From Chamaecrista fasciculata (Eukaryota > Streptophyta > Magnoliopsida > Fabales > Fabaceae): a DNA stretch of 64,000 bases. Below the pieces are notes generated by a model. The model ran no database searches. It was not told the DNA's origin and worked only from the letters and a program-made list of their open reading frames with translations. The stretch is from assembly GCA_003254925.1 (NCBI GenBank), contig QANZ01045835.1:1-64000 (forward strand), in the 5' to 3' direction. Every line of letters starts with the position of its first letter. Positions within the stretch are counted from its first letter, which is position 1. This document shows, one piece after another, positions 52,990 to 64,000 of this stretch. The translations under genes were made by a program, and so were the position numbers.

Positions 52990-54950
52990 TCTGAGGTCTG
53001 AATGAGATTACTATCGTCTAGACCGTTACACGAATAAGTTGGGATACCATGACTTAATCGAAAAAAAATTAATTTCATCCTCAAATCTTATATTAATGGT
53101 TAATTTTTTTGTTAGTATATTAAATGTTAATTTTGTCTTTAAATTTTTTTACTTAATTTTATCTATTTTATATTTTCATTAATTTTATTTTTTTTATTAA
53201 TTTTTTTCAACAAATCAATGATAAATTGTATGTTGTTTTTTTATTAAGAATTAAAATTTTTTCTATTAATTTTATATTACATATCATTAATCAGGTAGAT
53301 TTTATCTATTGTTAATATTTATTTAAAAAATAATAAAAGAAAAAATTAATTTAAATATAAAATATTAAAGATAATATTTAAGTGTAAAAATACTAAAAGT
53401 TAATACAAAATTTAAGTACAAAATTAATGTCCTTGCCTTTTGGCTATTACAAGGACCACAATCAGTCAATCACGAAGTAAACTGCTTAATTACTCAACTA
53501 CTCAATTCTTAGCTATTACTAGAAAAGATAGCTCAACCTACATCTAACTAAATATTTTTGTTTGTACATGAGATATTTTTCTCTCACCAATTTCTCAGGA
53601 TTGATGATAGGTGACATGATAAAAGAAAAATTGTTTAAAGTGATAATCTATCAAAAAAGTATTTGATAAAATGGACTATAATAAGACATGAAAGTAATAA
53701 TTAACTGTTTATAAAGTTTTTTTAAAAAAAAAACTAATATATTTAATGTCATAGTAGGACCTATTTGACCAAATAAACTTTTTGTCAAAATTATTCTGTT
53801 ATTTAATTTTCTTTCATAAAATTCTTTTATTTAATTTTCAAGTCATTGTTTGACGAATAAATTCCTATTAACAATATTCCTATTGATCACATACCTACAT
53901 GAACCTCACTTATGACAATTGTTGCTACACTTTAGGTACCATTCTTCAATAAACCAAACACTAATTTCACCACCATGCACCATGAATCATTCATCATAGA
54001 ACAATACAAATCCAAAGTTCAATAACAAAATCATAAATTTAACATTGCATGGTAAATTTTTCCTAGTTCTCTTCCCATGAATGTCATTCGTCTTAGGTCT
54101 TGTAGGTACTGTATTCTTCTTACACTTTTGTTTAGGTCATGTACTCATGTTACCTCTTCCTTTTCTTGTTTTCCAAATTTGAGAACATCAAAAGATTAAA
54201 AAACTCATAATGTGAAAGTCAAGTCAAGAAGTGACATTATCAATATTGTGTGAAACATCTTCTACTTATATTTCCGCTTGGCATTAATCCAAAGCCTCTT
54301 AAAGTTGTTTACACCAATAATTTACTCGAGCAATATATATTTTGAAATAAATAAGGCAATTATAAAATTTTGCAAGAGAAGAAAGTGATTGCTCAACTAC
54401 CTAAATTAACTCAGTGAATCCCATGTGCAAACATGTCCCATTTTGATATGTGTTCCAATGTTAATTTGTGTATGTCTGGCATGGCACAACTTGCAATAAA
54501 GATAGCGTAACACCAATAATACCTTACTAATTACTATATACCATTTGTCTGGTTTCAAATCCACATCAAAGGCAAAAACATAAGATCCACGTGACTGTGG
54601 ATAATGTACTTCTGTCACATAACAACATGATCTTTCAATAAGTTTCAGGGAACAGTTTTTGCCACCTCTTGTTGGCTGATGTATATTATTTATATATATA
54701 TATATATATATTCTAAAGCAAGAAAGAAGGAAGGAAGGATTTTATATTATAAACTCTATGTCTAGTTGTATAAGTTAGAGAAGGAAAGTAATGTGTCAAG
54801 ACTCAATAACAAATTTATAGATTTAGTCAAAAATAGAATTTTCAACTAAGAATTAAAAATTTTATGTTAGTCTCTTAGATATTAGTATTTTTTTTAAATT
54901 TAATATCCCACGAATCATGAGTTTTCTTTTTCATCACTGTTTTTGGTCAT
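52990..54950. other. AT-rich intergenic DNA
   Basis: No gene supported. It contains poly(A/T) runs, a TA microsatellite (about 54,690-54,712) and short homopurine repeats. The 70-codon minus-strand frame at 54,406-54,618 has no recognised domain. Confidence 0.6.
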
Positions 54951-54959
54951 ATGTTAATA

Positions 54960-56840
54960 ATATGAGTAAAGTAGTAAACTAATAATTCGGCCCTTAAAAG
55001 ACTATTGAATTGACGATTTAGTCTTCTTGAATATTAAAATATATAATTTAATCCTTAAAAAAATCAAACGGTATTCTATTTAATTTCTAAAAGATTCAAA
55101 TAGTTTACTCTTTAGTTCATAAAAATTAGGGTAAAATGCACTTTGATACCCTGTGGTTAAGACCGATTCCACTTTGGTACCCTGAAAGACAAAATTTGGC
55201 ACTCGACGACCTTGAAGTTTGCGCAGTTAGCACTTTGGTACCCCGTGGTTATTTTTTGTCAATATTTAATAAAAAGTGCTGACGTGACTCAATCTTAACC
55301 GTCGATTTCTACTACATATTATCCTTTAGTTTCTATTGCAGCTTAAATCATATTTCATTCCTCAACAAGATTTCTTTTGTGCGTTTAGGTCATCTCCCTT
55401 TGGTAAAACGGATCAAAACACAAAAACTAAAAGAATTGAGAGAGTTTTCTACAATTTCATTCCAAGAACTAAAGAGTTATTAAAAAAGAATTGTAGAAAG
55501 ATCCTTAGAGTATTGATGAATCAAAATCTTCATTTTTTCATAAAATTTCTCTCAACCAAGTCCTTAATTAATCATAGATTGAACTCAAATGTTTGTCATC
55601 TTTATCAGATTAGTCTTTGGGACACAAAAAACAGCTATGTATCTCTATTGTTTGATTTATCTTCAATTTAAGGCCAATAAACTTTTATATTTTTTAAAAT
55701 AGTCTTCGGGGCACATTATAATAAGATGAGTTTTCTACAATATATGATCATAATTAATTTAATCATTTTATGAAATATATCAAATGAAATTAAATCACAA
55801 ACATACTTGACTATTGGTGTTTAAAATATTATATTACTAATAAATTTAAGTTAATATTTTACTAAAATAATTATATTTATTGTAATTATGTATTTTAAAG
55901 ATAAAATATTATAGTTAGATCATCATATTTTGTTATCATAACTTGCATGGAAAAAATTTAGTTTTATTATAATTTCATAAAAAATAAATATTTTAGTAAT
56001 TTATTAAATTATTTAGTGAAACTAAATATTAATTATATAATTTGTAAATTAATTAATGGAAACATTCTTTAAATTATTCAAGTTTACTTTCAAAATTTCA
56101 TTTAAGTAGTTGTATTTGAATATGGGTAGGACTAAATTACATTTATTTTCCAGATTTAAGACTGATATGTAATTATCTTATTTTTTCTATTTTCCAAAAT
56201 TACATTTTGACTCCAAAATATTTGTGTAATTTTCATTTTAGTCCTCAAATATCATGATCTAGGGGCTTTTTGTAAATTTTGAAACTATTTGGGGGCATTA
56301 TGTAATTTTTGCAAAAATTGTGTAAAGTTTATCTTCTCACCATCAAAACACACAATTTAGGAGTAAACTGCATTTACTTTCTAGATTTAGGACTAATTTG
56401 TAATTTTATTCTTTTTACAATATTTTTCAAAATTACATATTGACTTAAAAAATTGTTATAATTTTCATTTTAGTCCTCAAATATTATGATCTAGGGACAT
56501 TTTTAAAAATTTTGAAACTATTTGGGGGCATTTTGTAATTTTCGCAAAAATGCTAACAATTTTCTGTTAAATCTTGATAGAAAATAACCACAGGATACCA
56601 AAGTGCTAACGATGCAACTCTCAGGGTAGCCGAGTGCTAAATTTTGTCTTTCAGGATACCAAAGTGGAATCAGTCTTAACCACATAGTATTAAAGTGCAT
56701 TTTATCATACAAATTATTATAAAGTACATTATTTAGATCTTTCAAGAACTAAATAGTGTATTTTAATCTTTAAAAAATTGCATTGTTAAATCAGTAATCT
56801 TTTAAAGACTGAATTGTTAGTTTACTCTAATAATATTACA
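54960..56840. mobile_element. Outer inverted-repeat element split by a later insertion
   Basis: The left arm (about 54,960-55,128) and right arm (about 56,707-56,840) are imperfect reverse complements: GTAAACTAATAATTCGGCCC pairs with GACTGAATTGTTAGTTTAC, and TTCTATTTAATTTCTAAAAG pairs with TTTCAAGAACTAAATAGTG. The arms are separated by the element at 55,129-56,706, which appears to have landed near the centre. Confidence 0.6.
55129..56706. mobile_element. Mutator-like non-autonomous transposon, 1.58 kb, ~145-bp TIRs
   Basis: Left end GGGTAAAATGCACTTTGATA and right end (minus strand) GATAAAATGCACTTTAATAC. The arms stay alignable for about 145 bp, through TTCCACTTTGGTACCCTGAA and AGCACTTTGGTACCCCGTGG. 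Flanks ATAAAAATTA (55,119-55,128) and ATACAAATTA (56,707-56,716) look like a 9-10-bp target duplication with one change. Inside are two direct copies of a ~230-bp block around TCCTCAAATATCATGATCTA (56,244 and 56,475). No transposase is visible. The 111-codon frame at 55,336 has no known domain. Confidence 0.8.
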
Positions 56841-56999
56841 TCTTTAATTAATATTATTAATTTAATAATAGATTTATCATTAATAAAAAAATAATTTGTT
56901 ATGAATAAAAAAGTAAATTTAAAATAAAACAAAAAAAGAAACGCGACCAGATTACAGTCAATAAAGATTCATCGAGTGAATATTTTACTTTATATTATG

Positions 57000-57500
57000 T
57001 AGGCGAAAGTTTTATTTTGGTCCCTCATGTTTGCTCAAAGTTTTATTTTGGTCCCTCAATGTTTTTCTTTCCATTTTGGTCCTTCTTGTTTTTTCAAAGT
57101 TCTATTATGGTCCCTCATATTTTTTTGTTATGTTTTGGTCCTTCAAGTATCTAAAAAGTTTCACCGTGAGTCCCTAACACCTTCTCATCAACTTTTATGT
57201 TAAACAAAAGGAAAAAAAACTAATTTTCATCTCCCAACAATTTTGAATTTTTACAAAAAGGAAGGACCTTAATGCAAAAGAGCAAAATTTTTGGAATATG
57301 AAAGTTAGGTTTTTTTCCTTACATTAATGGAAAAAGTGGATGGAAAAAACTTTGGAACTAACGGTGGAACTTTTTGAAAATTTGAGGGACCAAAACAAAA
57401 TTTTGAGAAACATGAGGGACCAAAACAGATTGAAAAAAACTTGAGGGACCAAAACAGAACTTTGAGCAAATATGAGGGACCAAAATAGGACTTTGGCCTA
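57000..57500. mobile_element. ~500-bp inverted-repeat transposon (TTTTGGTCCCTC type)
   Basis: Left TAGGCGAAAGTTTTATTTTG and right (minus strand) TAGGCCAAAGTCCTATTTTG continue as TIRs through GGTCCCTCATGTTTGCTCAA. The flanks are TTATATTATG on the left and TTATATATG on the right, a likely decayed 9-bp target duplication. No ORF. Confidence 0.75.
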
Positions 57501-57540
57501 TTATATATGTTAAATGGATGATTTATAAAATGCTTAAGTG

Positions 57541-57876
57541 CATTTTTGATCCCCTAACTTTCTCAAAGGTCTCAATTTGGTCCCCTAACTTTTTTTGTTG
57601 CAATTTTGGTCCTCTAACTTTTGAAAACGTCTCAATTTGGTCCCCTAACTTTTTTGTTGCAATTTTGGTCCCCTAACTTTTGAAAATGTCTCACCATTGG
57701 TCCCACGTTAGGGGACCAAAATTGAGACTTTTGCGAAAGTTAAGAGACCAACGGTGAGACGTTTTCAAAAGTTAGGGGACAAACATTGCAACAAAAAAAG
57801 TTAGGGGACCAAATTGATCCTTTTGCGAAAGTTAGGGGACCAAAATTACAACAAAAAAAGTTAAGGGACCAAATAA
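57541..57876. mobile_element. Near-perfect palindromic foldback element
   Basis: The left half repeats TTTGGTCCCCTAACTTTT and the right half AAAAGTTAGGGGACCAAA, meeting at about 57,706. Each half has internal ~60-bp repeats of GTCTCAATTTGGTCCCCTAA. The transcript would fold into one long hairpin. No ORF. Confidence 0.8.
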
Positions 57877-58159
57877 ATATATTAATAAAAAATCATTCTA
57901 ATAACAATTATATTTTTAAGAATTAAATTTTATAATTTTTTTTTAAAACTTTAAATTAAAAAATCTTTAGTATTTCCTTTTTAAAATCAGTTCACTAATC
58001 TACGCCGAAAAGAAATTACATTTCGTGCTAAACAAGAATTCGAAAAAAAAATAATTTAATCTGTTTGATCGCACTTCGACTACACTGCGATTTTATCGTA
58101 GGGTTTTACAGAAACCCTTCGGAATCGCATTCTTTTCGGTATCCATAGGGCAAGGAGCT

Positions 58160-61100
58160 ATGCATAATAAGCGAGACCTTTGTAGAAATTTCCAGCGAGG
58201 CAGGTGATTCTTCGTCGTATGCTAACCGATTTAGTTTCCATGTGTTTTATTTTTTCGGCTGTGAATCTTTGAATGGGATCATTATTTTTTTTCTGGGGCA
58301 AACCATAAACAAAAGCGAAGAACACTGGTCGAGTTGCCACTTGCCTCCTTTCATTCGCGATGATTAGTTGTATGGAAAATTAGAAATTAGTTCTTCTGTT
58401 ATTCGTGTCTGATTATGTTGGTTCGGATGTTATTTTACCGAACATTGTCATGCTTGAACAGTTCTTTTGCTCCTGGCAGTTTTCAATGTTGTAGGCGTGG
58501 CATATGATTGATCGCTTAATTAATTAATTTCTCTTATTTAGTTAGAAGGGTTATGGTGATTTCAAAGAATGAACTATTACCCTTATTTTTTAAACTTAGG
58601 TTCATGCTTATCTTGTAATATTTTCATAATCAGACCATGAAAAAACGATCCAAAAAGTCAAAACAAAACTGGGATGAAAGAATTCAGGAATTCTTTTTTG
58701 GTTCGTGTAATTATTAAAGCATCCACTCTAGATAGCTTAAAAGTGAATTTATGCATTTTCTTCATACTGGTATTTGGGTTTACGCTGTTTACATTGCTAG
58801 GGTGGGCAGTATACTCTACACTATATAGCACCAAAAGACACAACATTGACGGTTAAGAGGGAGTGCTTCTTTAAATAGGCATAGAGTGTCTGTTAGTGAA
58901 AGCTGCCAAATGCAGTTTTATCTAGGTGGCTTTTACTCTATTAAGTTTGCAGACTTTGGGAGGGAGAAGGAGAGCAAGATCCTTTGCCAATGGGCGGTCT
59001 TTGTGAGTGTACAGTGTCTTTGGTTGGAGCAAACTGCTAGAGTTTTTTATAATAAATTCCTCCCAGTTCATCTTCTTTGAGGAATATTTTTTGTCCACTT
59101 TATGGGTTTCTTCTAATGGCTTTGTTGAGTGATTTTGCTTTTTGTTTTTGTCTTCTTTATGGAGGAGCTCTTGTCCTCTATGCTTTGTAGTTTTTGCATC
59201 TTTTTCCTCTCAATAAAATGTCTTATTTTATGCAAACAAATGTTTCAAATATAATTTATAATTCATGTAATTTGTCTTTCAGCTGTCATTATGGTGAAAG
59301 GTGCAAATATCTTCATGAACTGCAACAGCAGCAAAAGTCTAATGGTCCTGGCTTTGGAGTACAGAATAGTTCACATCGAAACCAAACTTCAAATCCTTTT
59401 GGATTTGGGTCTCATGCAGGCACGCAACAGCACAATACCAATCCCTTTGGATTTGGCTTGCAGAACAGCTCCCAGTCAACAAGAGGCGCTGGTTCAGAGT
59501 CCAAACAAAACCAATTCAAGGTTCTTTATCTTCCTATATATGTAGCTAATGATGAGAGATCTAATTTTTGGACAACACTTATATAAAATTCTTTATATTT
59601 TCTATCAATTCACCTTTAAAAATAAAAAATGTTTCAAAAACTTTTTGCATGACCAATCATAAGAGAGAGAATATAATGGAAACTTTTTTAAAGCTCAAGT
59701 ATCATCTTATAATTGCTGAACATTATATTTTATAGCAAAGATCTAAATAACGTTATCTAAGTTTTTTCCCTTATTTTTCTTAATATTGTTACACCTAGTC
59801 AATGAAAACGATCATTGAACGTGGGGAAGATCTGATCTTTTTCTTTAGCTGACAATATTTTAGTATATGTCATTATTATTAATGATGATTTTCTTCTGGA
59901 TTAGCCTTTCAATAACAAATGGACTCGAGACACTCGACCTTCTTCCTCCCCCCAGAATGGTGCTTCACAAAAAACTGATGGCAATTCCCAACCTGTGAAT
60001 CATACGTAAGTACTGATCAATCTGAACTCTGTTTTCATTAACCATGGACATGGCTTTTGATTGTGTGTCAATAAGCAATATGATGGAGCAGGAAGCACAT
60101 TCATCAACTGCATATTAGACATTTGTCCTTACAATGAAAGCATGGTTCAGGCCTAAAAATCTACCATGTGCATTAAACAAGTCATGCCTGACTTATTGTA
60201 TTTCTGTTGCAAAGTTGTGTATTGCACTGACATTTCTCTTTTCAAAGCATATGCTCCTCTGTGTTACTTTGTCTTTGTTAACTTTTATACATTGACTAAA
60301 TTTATAGTTTATGCTCATGTAGTTTAGACTTTAAAGTATGCCATTCAACACTCGTTTGGTTTGTTCAATTATCATTTGGTTACTCAATGGTATTTCGCAT
60401 CCTGATTTTAGTCAAAGTAGTATTATGCATGTCAAATTAGTGAACAATTTCATTGTGAAATGTCTGTGTTCCTTATATCTTGAATATTTTCAGTGTTTCA
60501 AGGTTATTGTTGGGACTAATGGGATGTTTTCGACTTTGAAACACCAGCTTAGTGTCTGTGATAGCCTCAAAAGACTATGTAGTTGTTTAAGAGTTTAAGA
60601 CACAAGTGATACATAATTTCAAAAATGAATTTGCTGGTCATTTTGTCTTTCAAATGATTATTTTGGTTAAAAGTGGTCATGTATAAACTGAAACCTACTT
60701 CAAACCTCAAGGGGCAGAGTGATTCTGGGTCAAAAAATAGGAGGGTAACCTATAATTTACTCCAAATATCTTTTTTTCCTGTCCTTTATCATTTCCAATG
60801 AAAATTGTATAGCATGAAAGAATGTTTTATTTGTGTTATTTCAGCTCATTCTTCATGTTGTCTTTACTCTAGTTTTAAACAATAAATCAAGTTTGAAATC
60901 CCAGCTATGAATACATTGGCTTCTTTATCTTGTCTAAATTTGATTGAAAGGACTCTATAGTCTTCAATATTTAGGATTCTCGTGTTATTTTTTTGCTGAC
61001 AATTTTTTTCCCTGAAAAGTATATGGTTCTCTATTAATTTTTGTCCTCGTTATTTTTAATATATTTATATATTAGAAAAGAAATACCACTGGTTGTTGGA

Positions 61101-62533
61101 TAAGAAATCTTCAAAATAGAAAACATAAGAAAGCTCAAGACAGAACAAACTAATAAAATACCTATAAAACTTAATAGTATAAAAGAGCTTTCCAGACTGT
61201 AAATCAGAAATAGTGATTGCATTAAAAGATCATTTTTAGGTCAATAAAGAGAAGCCATATACAGAAGTTCATTCATTCTTTCCTTCTATTTTCTTTTCCT
61301 TCTTTTGATAGAGAAGAAAACTCTGCTCTGCATTACGTTTGCTTTTTTGTCTGTTAAATTGTATAATGCGTATCTTGTTTGATGCCGTTAGGTGCACAGA
61401 TCCTGAAACTTGCAAACGCCAAATTGCAGAAGATTTTGAGCAGGAGAAACCACTTTGGACGCTTACTTGCTACGGTCATAGTAAAGGGTATATTACATTA
61501 TCAATCAACCACAATCATTTTACTGCTGGATTGAACTTCTGTCATTCAACAACTTGGAAACACAAGCCTCATAAATGAATTTATCACTGTTCATTTACAA
61601 TATATTGATGCCAATGATGTGAAGCTTTGTTGCTTTCCACTGTTCTAAATCTAACTACCTAGAAGCTTATTTAAACTTCCACCTTGAGGGGTAGATTGGT
61701 GTCATTGAGTAGTCAAAGTCCTTGAAAAATTAAAGGTTTAGGATCCATGTTTTGTGCATGCATTAAGAGTTTCTTTAGTTGATACCTCTGTCTTTACCTT
61801 AATCTTTCCCTCTACCCTTTTCCTGGCCCTATTTTATCAATATGATTCAACTCAGTTCATACCCTGCAGTTACAAACGGCAAAGAGAGAAATAACATTTT
61901 GGATTGCCTTACTGTGTACTCTTATCAAATTAACCTGGCCACCCGTTCAAATATAAATGTTTCTGTGTCAAAGTATCGTAAAATCTTGCCAAAGTGATAA
62001 CAAAGGCATTATTTTCAAATGCTTTATGTTTAGCTTAGTGTAAAATTAGAAGAGGGTGTTTACAATCTGCAAGACTTCCGACTCATGAATGCCTCCACTT
62101 CCATAAAATAAGGAATCTAAAGGATGGAACTCCTCAAAGAAAACGTTTAGTTGAATAAAACATGAAAGTTGGAATAATCAAGGGTGATGAATGAAACAAG
62201 CAAGATCCTCAAGGAATTCGAAATTGGTAAAATCTATATATATACATATATTATTGATTCCCATTCTGTTACACTGAAAGGCAAAATCATAGGTATATTA
62301 CAACCTTTTTCCAGTTGATTCTGACAGATTTAATCATGAAATACTTTTTCTAGACTTATATGTTAGGAAACAATTACTCTGATTGTCTTTTCCATGAATG
62401 AGAAGAAATCTTATTGTTTAACTACTATTTTTAATGCAGTGCTCCTTGTGACATTGTTGGTGATATTAGCTATGAAGAACTGAGGGCATTAGCATATGAA
62501 GATGCTAAGCGTGGGATGCCTTTGCAATCAATA
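58160..62533 (+). CDS. CCCH zinc-finger / FG-repeat nucleoporin-like protein, 5' part
   Basis: Resembles plant NUP42-like CCCH proteins (the Arabidopsis zinc-finger CCCH 16 type), which are thought to act at the nuclear pore in mRNA export. Exons 58160-58203, 59283-59520, 59905-60005, 61392-61487 and 62440-62533 join in phase for 191 codons with GT-AG borders. The C-x7-C-x5-C-x3-H finger is C8, C16, C22, H26 (CRNFQRGSCHYGERCKYLH), split by intron 1. It is followed by a Gln run, two NPFGFG repeats, then a helical domain with EQEKPLWTLTCYGH and GDISYEELRALAYEDAKRG. The family continues with VEREKNLL and more FG repeats, for which I find no exon before 64,000, so the gene runs off the window. 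Start: the first ATG that gives the finger. Pieces of this gene are scattered, inverted, in the array at 0-22 kb. Confidence 0.9.
58955..59230 (+). mobile_element. LINE-like reverse-transcriptase tail in intron 1
   Basis: In one frame WAVFVSVQCLWLEQTARVFY, then NKF, and in another EEYFLST-like and LWRSSCPLC phrases, resemble the region after the zinc-binding end of plant LINE reverse transcriptases (family pattern WLERNARIF). It is broken by stops. Part of it was copied into the array (14,890-15,090 and 21,770-21,960). Confidence 0.4.
61950..62245 (+). repeat. Intron 4 segment repeated in inverse at 60-400
   Basis: See the entry at 60-400. This copy lacks the 20-bp TTCTGGCC-poly(A) insert and so shows the earlier state of the sequence. 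Confidence 0.85.
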
Positions 62534-62647
62534 GTAAGAAAATATGGATCCTTTACGAGATATTTGTAGTTATAAGATGACAATAAAGTTCATAAATCAT
62601 TGAACACGAGTGTACCCTAACCCTTTTCCCGTTCACTCTGGTATCTT

Positions 62648-62694
62648 AAACTAGTGATTAGTTAAATTGGCCAAAAAAAAAAACTTGTGATTAG
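62648..62694 (+). repeat. Micro-insertion: TTAAATTGGCC-poly(A) with 14-bp target duplication
   Basis: AAACTAGTGATTAG (62,648-62,661) and AAACTTGTGATTAG (62,681-62,694) flank TTAAATTGGCC plus poly(A). One mismatch in 14. It lies just after exon 5, presumably in intron 5 of the CCCH gene. Confidence 0.75.
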
Positions 62695-64000
62695 GTACAG
62701 ATAAAAGCTCCATCTGGAAAATATCATATCCAAAGTTAACTCATTCATATGCACAGTCATACTGTGAGACTATTACTAATGATACATTGAACAGATTCTA
62801 TCTATATATGTTATTTCCTTTTCTATTGTGTCCCTTCGTTGCTTCTAGTATTTTTTTTCTCCCTTTAATGAACAAAGAAAATACACTATGTTTGATCAGA
62901 TACATGCTTGGACATTCAGGTTATGGGTTTACCTCTCCTCTTCCTTTCCCTTTCTTATCTCATTTCAACTTTTTTCTCTCTTCGTTTAAAAAAAACAATA
63001 AAACAGTCATTCCAGCTTTCCATTGATTTCAAAATATGATGGGAACTTGGAAATTTGGCTAGTCACCCTGCTTGACAACCTGTTATAAAGTAGAAAACTG
63101 AAAAAAGAAAATAGTCTATGCTTCTGAGAGGCAAACCCTCCACAAGATTTCCTAAAACTAATTCGCTTACCCCCTTCTTATTTCTTATAATTCTAACTAA
63201 CAAACAGAAACTCCCCTCAACAGCCATATCGTCTCATCCATCCCTCCTCAAGGCTCCCCTAACCAATATACATCCCATAAAACTGATGACTCATTTTTCA
63301 TCTTTCTTGTTGATTGGCTATCTGGATTTATATGCCAGTAATTTGATTTTGAAGTAAACAAGATCTCCGAGGGAAAATTTAACTTCTCTCCTCTTAGAAT
63401 TTGATGTTAATTTTCATTTGCTCCTGTACACTCTGAATTTTCTTGTAAATGTTTCAAGACTTCATCCCGCTGGTTTACTTGATCAGTTAGTCTCAAGGCC
63501 TGAAAAGGTGTCATGCCAGAAGTGCCTTGAAAGGTGATATTTTAAACCAAAATTCAGCCAAGGCACAACTTTAGGCCATTGCTTTCGTTTGTCTCCTATG
63601 AAACCCCTCAAATAAGTCTTCGAACAGCTTTTAAACACATTGATAATCTGTTTGCCTGCCAGGTTGTGCAAACCTTTAAAGCTGTTCCTGACAATACTCC
63701 GAATTTGGCTGATGAACTCTAATCTCACATCAGGGCATGAAATGTTGATGGAGCATTAAATATGAGGAACTCTGTCCCTCGTGGGTCTGGGAAGCAGCTT
63801 TTTTCATTGTCTTCACTTCTAAACCTTATTTGATGATATCCAAATTTTAGATACAACTATATAATAATTTTCAACTCATTTAAAACCTCAACTACTAGTA
63901 CTGGAAATTTGTCATTGTGATTCTTTTTTATATAGTTTTTAATCCTTTTAAGTATATTTACCGTGGGGCATGGGGGAAACAATATTGAGAGCTGCAGTTT
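62695..64000. other. Presumed intron 5 of the CCCH gene
   Basis: No further exon of the gene recognised. The minus-strand 81-codon frame at 63,483-63,728 (with GLHNLAGKQIINVFKSCSK) and other short frames show no known domain. AT-rich, with pyrimidine tracts. Confidence 0.45.

Noticed and set aside
55336..55671. 111-codon frame inside the Mutator-like element, possible transposase
   Set aside because: No transposase motif (no DDE spacing, no zinc finger), and codon content looks random and AT-rich.

Overview
The window is plant nuclear DNA, probably from a dicot of the rosid type. It is AT-rich, its genes are split by many GT-AG introns, it holds Ty1/copia and terminal-inverted-repeat transposons, and it carries a plant-only photoreceptor gene. 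The exact species cannot be read from it.

Layout. (1) Positions 60-645 hold an inverted copy of an intron segment found again near 62 kb, next to the 3' tail of a copia element. (2) About 1,000-29,906 is a repeat array with no intact gene. It is built from broken, repeatedly duplicated pieces of a MutS-homologue gene of the MSH6 type, mostly minus strand, joined to short unidentified exons. Pieces of the CCCH zinc-finger gene that lies intact at 58-62.5 kb, two copies of a long inverted-repeat element with a minisatellite core, and a 3.2-kb tandem duplication are mixed in. (3) A copia retrotransposon with both LTRs and a perfect 5-bp target duplication (8,129-13,050) sits inside this array; its coding region is broken. 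(4) About 29.9-33.1 kb is intergenic, with transposon remnants. (5) 33,156-51,064, minus strand, is a complete phototropin-2 gene: 22 coding exons and 965 codons, with two LOV domains and an AGC-VIII kinase. (6) About 51.1-58.1 kb is the PHOT2 leader and promoter side, followed by AT-rich DNA with nested inverted-repeat transposons and a near-perfect palindrome. (7) 58,160-62,533, plus strand, is the 5' part of a CCCH zinc-finger/FG-repeat gene (NUP42-like nucleoporin) that runs off the window.

The two intact genes are unrelated in function: PHOT2 is a blue-light receptor kinase, and the CCCH/FG protein probably acts at the nuclear pore in mRNA export. The most unusual material is structural. 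The array mixes MSH6 and CCCH-gene fragments, including one exon-to-exon chimera. A family of insertions only 13-20 bp long, of the form TTGGCC followed by poly(A), is flanked by 10-20-bp target duplications, and several have an unoccupied homologous site elsewhere in this same window.
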